Positions 37,901 through 39,473 of a stretch of 39,473 bases of DNA are shown in pieces. The first letter of the stretch is position 1, and each line of letters starts with the position of its first letter. This DNA comes from a virus. The DNA lies in the IMG/VR virus record IMGVR_UViG_3300017757_000035, positions 1 to 39,473 of that record; one strand, 5' to 3'. Position numbers and translations under genes: made by a program. The notes beneath the pieces are model-generated. The model was given only the letters and a program-made list of their open reading frames with translations, made no database searches and was not told the origin of the DNA.

Positions 37901-38787
37901 TTGGTGTACTACAAACTGGTTTAGCTTTCTTGATGTTTGGTGGAGATGATGAAGAAGAAGAAAAGAAAAAGAAAACTGAAAGAGTTTTAAATGGAGCGTT
38001 TGATACTTTATTAAGAGGTACTGGTGTTTGGGGTGCAGCTGTGTCAACACTTAAAAACACTATAATGAAATTCTATGAACAAAGAGAAAAGGGTTGGAAC
38101 GCTGATCAGACGTATACAATTATTGAAGCTATAAATCTATCACCACCTCTTGGTAGTAAGTTTAGGAAGATATATAACGCTATTCAAACGGACAAATTTA
38201 ATAGAGGTGTTGGTGAAAAATTAAAATACAGAATTGAAAACCCTACTTTAAGTATTGTTGGTAATGTCGTTGAAGCGTTAACAAACCTCCCAATGGCTAG
38301 ACTAATTAACAAAGCTAACAACATAGAAGAAGCGGTAACAGGTAATCATGAGTTATGGCAAAGAATGGCAATGTTAGGTGGTTGGAATAGATGGAGTGTT
38401 GGTGCTGAAGATGAAGAGTTGGAAGCAGCTAAGAAGGAGGTTAAAGATGAAAAGAAAGAAAAAAAGAAAATTGAAAAGGAAAATAAGAAAATAGAAGACA
38501 AAAAGAAAAAAGACAAAGAAAAGAAAGATGACGAAGAGAAGAAAAAGAAAGATGGTATAAAAACCGTTAGGTGTTCTGGTGTTAACTCATCTGGTAAAAG
38601 ATGTGGTATGACAACCGAAACAAAAGCTAAAAGTTGGAAGTGCGTACATCACATGGAATTTAAAGATGGGATGGATAGAGATAATGATGGATTAAAAGAA
38701 TATAGGTGTACAGCTACAACCTCATCTGGCAAGAGATGTAAGAATAAGACGGAGAATAAAAACAAGAAATGTTATGCTCACCAATAA
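28936..38787 (+). CDS. Giant polyvalent-type virion protein: repeats, membrane segments, HExxH zincin, HAD phosphatase, two zinc modules
   Basis: A 3283-residue chain using a quarter of the window. Order: two N-terminal repeats (residues 5-31 and 39-65); helical region to about 540; hydrophobic segments near 550-575, 645-675 and about 800; coiled coils about 830-1060; a zincin motif HEFLH at 1094-1098 with a possible third ligand at E1152 or E1153; a HAD phosphatase (FDFDETL with D2250, D2252, T2254; ILTAR 2329-2333; VDD with D2387, D2388); a conserved-looking region 2500-2970 ending in NTPMQMTRLTKKAL; a membrane helix 2980-3004; a Lys/Glu linker 3166-3208; and two Cys/His modules. It fits the polyvalent-protein class, large phage proteins carrying effectors injected with DNA. 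No RNA polymerase or lysozyme motif was found. Confidence 0.8.
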   Translation: MAKEYYIDGELYTVEEENENEFLEEFPDAKPKEKEVKKYNVDGEERSVDINSIEEFESEFPDATPLTGKSNSSVKSANTEQPTVAQNLYDDTEFKSESILSESQLNNQQDFNKTFGPMPEITTDITHQPEEFAIKDLRDKWMEYGFTFEQKTIGMDRIEVTALNGESKIFNIGMSTTNHERAAKEMNDWMKKNADHQGDKLEAFLSHVSVNQDQVNEIKPNQSLAQKQIDELREAWGLDGHSDAAVLKEYDKFITAQSANKSMSYDIKDPNYANWKLSDAYKNYTDKKSKLEGTTLEKDFRKNRTNLDVIINGKEGYRKEEALKKYQTQTGVKLDGMYDEDGGLTKKGIDILNSKEYKNIYNALKVDKDKEQEYVDNFFEQDQMNKYLEENLKEQIEKFSNNPFVKSDTQKELIELAVDKREAMSKQNTKKVNEFNVVYGDLENIYNEIGGNADWLNSIGDGTKKLEELKSKYDLTTQEGVDGYNAEVKQFRATYQEKLDRFNFLQKKRGQYEKFANKIGKQLDNTNLTDSDMKTVIGALKRNYQQGTVMAGQFTNAVIDLGQGIAEAGDWLLSMPREVLKAIDNPGVEAYSKASKTVNTENKTRKWDEWNDWLDNWQQEKINDRIEKPTRFEDINSLSDIGEWSSGVIASQIPILATMWATGGYSLWIMGASSTGSKWRQLNDAKDEYERTGGLYGNNHSWGSMFTNALFTGTTEALSEKITLGQMNKFKGILKNSKAAKLGWERHLKQNVFTWNNAKAGAKDVFEEGFSESVAQVSSNFADVLSGVEDANVWDGVAESFVSGMLISQGMKVPSLGRAMSAPFRSKDTNEKTGEITSKIEDLSKRASKLPKESKERLAIEEEIVGLTKEANDLIEQDIKRVGLLKDHEKKALVNIEKQNYNARKRAEEIMLDSKLSDKEKFDQIKKLNEKVSMRQVTKQNILSQYGVNVINSNYAREMDTMKRQTELANKQGGVQTVIEEVGQDEFTDINTKELGDKSKAQVDDYLMERQAEIEALRDVLKDKNASKEAKSDAQQKLAEAKKQEGTAKSLLAEGNDYGVMIPVFDKNRNLVSMRVVVNKDLALTDGKLNTGAHEFLHAAMRMTMKGDPRMRKVMGKKMQEIIDSGKMTFKGDARIEYEARMKMYRESQKGEESFTILSEMMRDGKVQINESTTNKFKDFFRRWSKNYTKRDIEFNETQDVLNFIKDFDYNLKNNIVSPALARMMAHGAKGEMFKGAKETKEREAMKSFDHAVDLNRRGNPDLKREFDQFILNEDGTPKYVNHEEFKNSPDYGGAMLHLLEGRAHDGLIMQGASDSGVQPERMREFVRNVKEELARMYSGGLNKKSTEKIAEIEELIKKKEILIKDGVDQIEKIKNNKSNYLREFNYDAVGDGKVSLFGWLTGTYRAIWIAKENVKKQWVKDQPGFGGPSLDKQISTKEGTSTLKDVIGGEGDSAFDAIDNMDLSFGRKNAAKEILINEIIISDALNFTPDVMNSITNTIKSASIDIGALIKTDGPYKGIKRLLDDVTKFTKIDKKTGKPQVYKTGKNKGEVKLFPPTSEKKTEPIGPLFEILNAVSTEFGVDPLRILSTQDLDGDQRRAAQAYILDKSINEDGSFDDTLFKMLPEGEDKSGWATGVANTNLGDFYIKGDRVKVGDGADKKGGQKYAQEKRSNIGKDEFLSMFGINPNGSFRSGTDADGSIRELVKQIAVISANQMMRIDAVTNGTATEAVAAKLADGKSEAVFSKKLDPRNIDVYEDLWSEAIGTLHHVNMDDLESIESHLSSIYGDMLSRREINGIAQDWYDWKKEFDELESTKNRDSIVDAYDIQTFIIGKTERTLLESGLLNTYRNKFVTDTRSVSELFLDPERVNKRRGDVIKLVNKWRAEGKSVDEILRSLYFARGMYSSANKAGDGRLVLCKSSWCTEGTLVLDPKWEDKLDEEGNIIEYGSKWRRYNSRSKAVKEGKAKVGDVIIRNGKPVPEVNRGQVFVNTQDLINTISQAEGFEDIKNKTWTEIKNEKGLNLSMFQEKSKNAIEDQDYDGRLAQAKENRSIVEDLVKMYAQGIYEGTHQYEDIVMLGRMLGSNMDSPMKRAANLAYIGVGVGNVKNPGTDLEYEHMKPTNKKIMETIEALLNDPSGLPSDHWDDYQVAIIPKDMDKVLIAAGLRDFMQLGYKRGMEVWRRYFNPQTWGRPGMVPIRNIQTGEVIGGEFVKMGDKVVKREKQNVIQEANVFSESMKSKKIPEIKGMSAFDFDETLIIDGKNVIEATNPKTGERETISSEDWPTRGTELMEQGWEFDFSDFINVKGGTKGPLFQKLKNRIQKFGSKNNFILTARPQESAAAIHGWLMANGIYLPPENITGLGQSSGDAKAMWILDKFKEGYNDVYFVDDALPNVDAVKHVMEQLDMKGSSVQAVLDIKGKTLLPEVVADEFTKAANNARKQIDIIEKDLKKKGYEIIGTVRSSEFRRVGGLKIDLTTKEGREISKELDNIKTVSSSEFKSKNNESMKSRVVDTHNAINEEFNDMLERASGIDSKRVITADEAKKSKGDLSIFQKFFVPPSAEDFKGLLYNFLGKGKRGDKDFGFFKKYLLEPFANGVRDYNAFRQNMANDYAALKKSMPNTTKSFDNKIGDSVFTNEDAIRVYLWNKAGHTMPGLSETQIEMLINHVNSNSDLMGFAEGLSRITKGYGEPDLNWAVTSIAGDLKSIANSGRTKFLADWIANKDIVFSKDNLNKIESIYGAPTREALEDIMYRMETGSNRPTGQNRIVNKFLNWINGSVGAVMFFNTRSALLQTISTVNFINWEDNNIFKAAAAFANQPQFWSDFAMIFNSDMLKQRRSGLQIDVNYNELSEAYKGGRSKPEAVIRFLLEKGFLPTQIADSFAIAMGGASFYRNRLKSLIKQGMHPEQAAQQAWKDFQEIAEETQQSSRPDLISQQQAGVLGRLILAWQNTPMQMTRLTKKALSDLVNGRGSFKANVSRIMYYGLIQNIIFGVLQTGLAFLMFGGDDEEEEKKKKTERVLNGAFDTLLRGTGVWGAAVSTLKNTIMKFYEQREKGWNADQTYTIIEAINLSPPLGSKFRKIYNAIQTDKFNRGVGEKLKYRIENPTLSIVGNVVEALTNLPMARLINKANNIEEAVTGNHELWQRMAMLGGWNRWSVGAEDEELEAAKKEVKDEKKEKKKIEKENKKIEDKKKKDKEKKDDEEKKKKDGIKTVRCSGVNSSGKRCGMTTETKAKSWKCVHHMEFKDGMDRDNDGLKEYRCTATTSSGKRCKNKTENKNKKCYAHQ
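28948..29130 (+). repeat. Two 34-residue-period repeats at the N-terminus of the giant protein
   Basis: Residues 5-31 (start YYIDGELYTVEEE, end EFLEEFPDAKP) and 39-65 (start YNVDGEERSVD, end EFESEFPDATP) align as Y-x-(I/V)-D-G-E ... V ... E-F-x-x-E-F-P-D-A-x-P. I recognise this kind of repeat from N-termini of other large marine phage virion proteins; its function is not known to me. A capsid- or portal-docking signal is a possible role. Confidence 0.75.
38572..38781 (+). repeat. Tandem C-C-C-H zinc-binding modules at the C-terminus of the giant protein
   Basis: Module 1: C3213, S-S-G-K-R-C3223, C3236, H3239. Module 2: C3258, S-S-G-K-R-C3268, C3279, H3282. Both follow C-x9-C-x(10-12)-C-x2-H with the core SSGKRC, and are separated by a DRDNDG linker. 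The pattern matches small viral zinc modules of the 'C-x3-T-x2-G-x2-C ... C-x2-H' type seen in phage and large-virus proteins. They probably bind zinc and perhaps nucleic acid. Confidence 0.7.
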
Positions 38788-38817
38788 ATGTGTAATAATA
38801 TATAAAAGAAGTAAACT

Positions 38818-38997
38818 ATGATAAATTGGATTAATTCCTGGAAATCGGGAAATAAAAAAGATAGATACGAACTAGCATTAAGAATAAGTACTTTGACGGT
38901 ATTTGAATTAATGTTTTGTCCGTGTTGGAGATGTGAGAACAGGGGTGTATGCCCAAGGTTTAGATTTATGATTCTAAATTTTGGATTTGAAATATAA
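38818..38997 (+). CDS. Cys-rich mini-protein (59 aa)
   Basis: A 59-codon open frame from ATG 38818 to TAA 38995-38997, ending two bases before the fibre gene's ATG. The product starts MINWINSWKSGNKKDRYELA, has a hydrophobic helix-like middle (LRISTLTVFELM) and a cluster C-P-C-W-R-C-E-N-R-G-V-C-P with four Cys, then FRFMILNFGFEI. The four Cys could bind one metal ion. Tight spacing to both neighbours (30 bases after the giant gene) supports it as a real gene. No family recognised. Confidence 0.55.
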   Translation: MINWINSWKSGNKKDRYELALRISTLTVFELMFCPCWRCENRGVCPRFRFMILNFGFEI

Positions 38998-38999
38998 AA

Positions 39000-39473
39000 A
39001 TGAAATGGATAGGCCAGCATATTTGGGATTTTATATCTAGGTTTCGTAATGATGTTTACTTAGAGGATTTAACTACTACATCGGAGTCAAGTGTCCTAGT
39101 TGTTGATTCAAATGGTAAGGTAAGTAAAAACACCTCTGTTGGTGGTACCACAACATTTACTTTAACCGCTGATGGTGGTAGTGATCAGACTATAAGTAAT
39201 GGCGAAACACTAACGATTACTGGTGGGAATGCTATATCAACTACAGTTAGTGCTACTGACAGGGTCACTGTGAATCATGAGGACACATCATCAGCAACAA
39301 GTGTAAATAATTCTGGTGAGACTTGGGTGCAGGACCTAACAATAGATACTTATGGCCACGTAACAGGAATAACCTCAACTGCTAGTGCTAACAGGTACTA
39401 TAAAACCGTAACATCCACACTTACATCAGCAGATGTATATAGTCTTAACTCTGGCTCTGGTTATGTTATTGTA
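39000..39473 (+). CDS. Tail fibre protein, 5' part (runs off the window)
   Basis: The frame opens at ATG 39000 and stays open for all 158 codons to the window end. The first residues MKWIGQHIWDFISRF followed by RNDVYLEDL match the conserved start of fibre proteins in marine phages I recognise, probably the part attaching the fibre to the tail. Then comes a Thr/Ser/Gly-rich beta region (SSVLVVDSNGKVSKNTSVGG) and DLTIDTYGHVTGITS, a strand pattern typical of trimeric fibre shafts. The distal receptor-binding end is outside the window. Confidence 0.75.
   Translation, partial: MKWIGQHIWDFISRFRNDVYLEDLTTTSESSVLVVDSNGKVSKNTSVGGTTTFTLTADGGSDQTISNGETLTITGGNAISTTVSATDRVTVNHEDTSSATSVNNSGETWVQDLTIDTYGHVTGITSTASANRYYKTVTSTLTSADVYSLNSGSGYVIV

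Noticed and set aside
28936-38787. Virion RNA polymerase (as in N4 or crAss-like phages)
   Set aside because: The length would fit, but no DFDGD, DxDGD or T/DxxGR type polymerase motifs were seen; the FDFDETL site belongs to a HAD domain.
1-39473. tRNA genes, CRISPR arrays, insertion sequences, integrase/attachment site
   Set aside because: No cloverleaf with a GTTCRANNC arm, no regularly spaced repeats, no terminal inverted repeats or transposase/integrase motifs were found by reading; almost all bases are covered by structural genes.

Overview
The window is a contiguous piece of a tailed double-stranded DNA phage genome, all genes on the + strand. It is packed with very short or overlapping gene junctions, AT-rich, and carries the complete virion-morphogenesis module. 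The sequence starts inside the last codons of an upstream gene and ends inside a tail fibre gene, so both ends are open. No integrase, repressor, tRNA, CRISPR array or insertion sequence was seen. Gene order and content (separate scaffold, large portal, tail-tube/hub-like proteins, an internal-protein set, one giant protein, no tape-measure or sheath gene) suggest a podovirus-like particle from a marine or aquatic phage. A Bacteroidota host is a reasonable guess: most genes lack a clear Shine-Dalgarno and have A/T-only leaders, and the big tail protein ends in a GCxDxxAxNYDPxA-type cysteine motif common on surface proteins of marine Bacteroidota. This is inference; no host gene is present.

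Layout: 1-70, end of an unknown gene. 67-483, 3TM-type holin. 496-1790, a small structural-like protein and a LamG-like (concanavalin-fold) protein. 1822-3130, small genes including a candidate GroES-like protein and the likely small terminase subunit. 3130-10461, large terminase, portal, scaffold and major capsid protein, closed by a strong terminator. 10532-11341, one unknown gene with its own terminator. 11451-20020, a 55-residue mini-gene, two connector/tail-tube-like proteins and a 2266-residue tail hub-like protein. 20032-23771, three unrecognised, probably structural proteins. 23828-28899, four consecutive genes whose products share a short N-terminal S-P-x-K type signature; the third fuses a T7 gp14-like Q/A-rich membrane protein to an S74-type C-terminal chaperone domain. 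28936-38787, a 3283-residue giant protein combining N-terminal repeats, membrane segments, a HExxH zincin motif, an apparently intact HAD phosphatase and two C-terminal Zn-binding modules. 38818-38997, a 59-residue Cys-rich mini-protein. 39000-end, a tail fibre.

Working model: terminase and portal package DNA into a capsid built on the scaffold; the connector, hub and fibre form a short tail; the S-P-x-K set and the giant protein are candidates for internal or ejected proteins that enter the host with the DNA. The giant protein resembles the 'polyvalent protein' class of phage proteins, in which several effector enzymes are strung together in one chain delivered at infection. It and the shared N-terminal signature of its upstream neighbours are the most interesting parts of the window.
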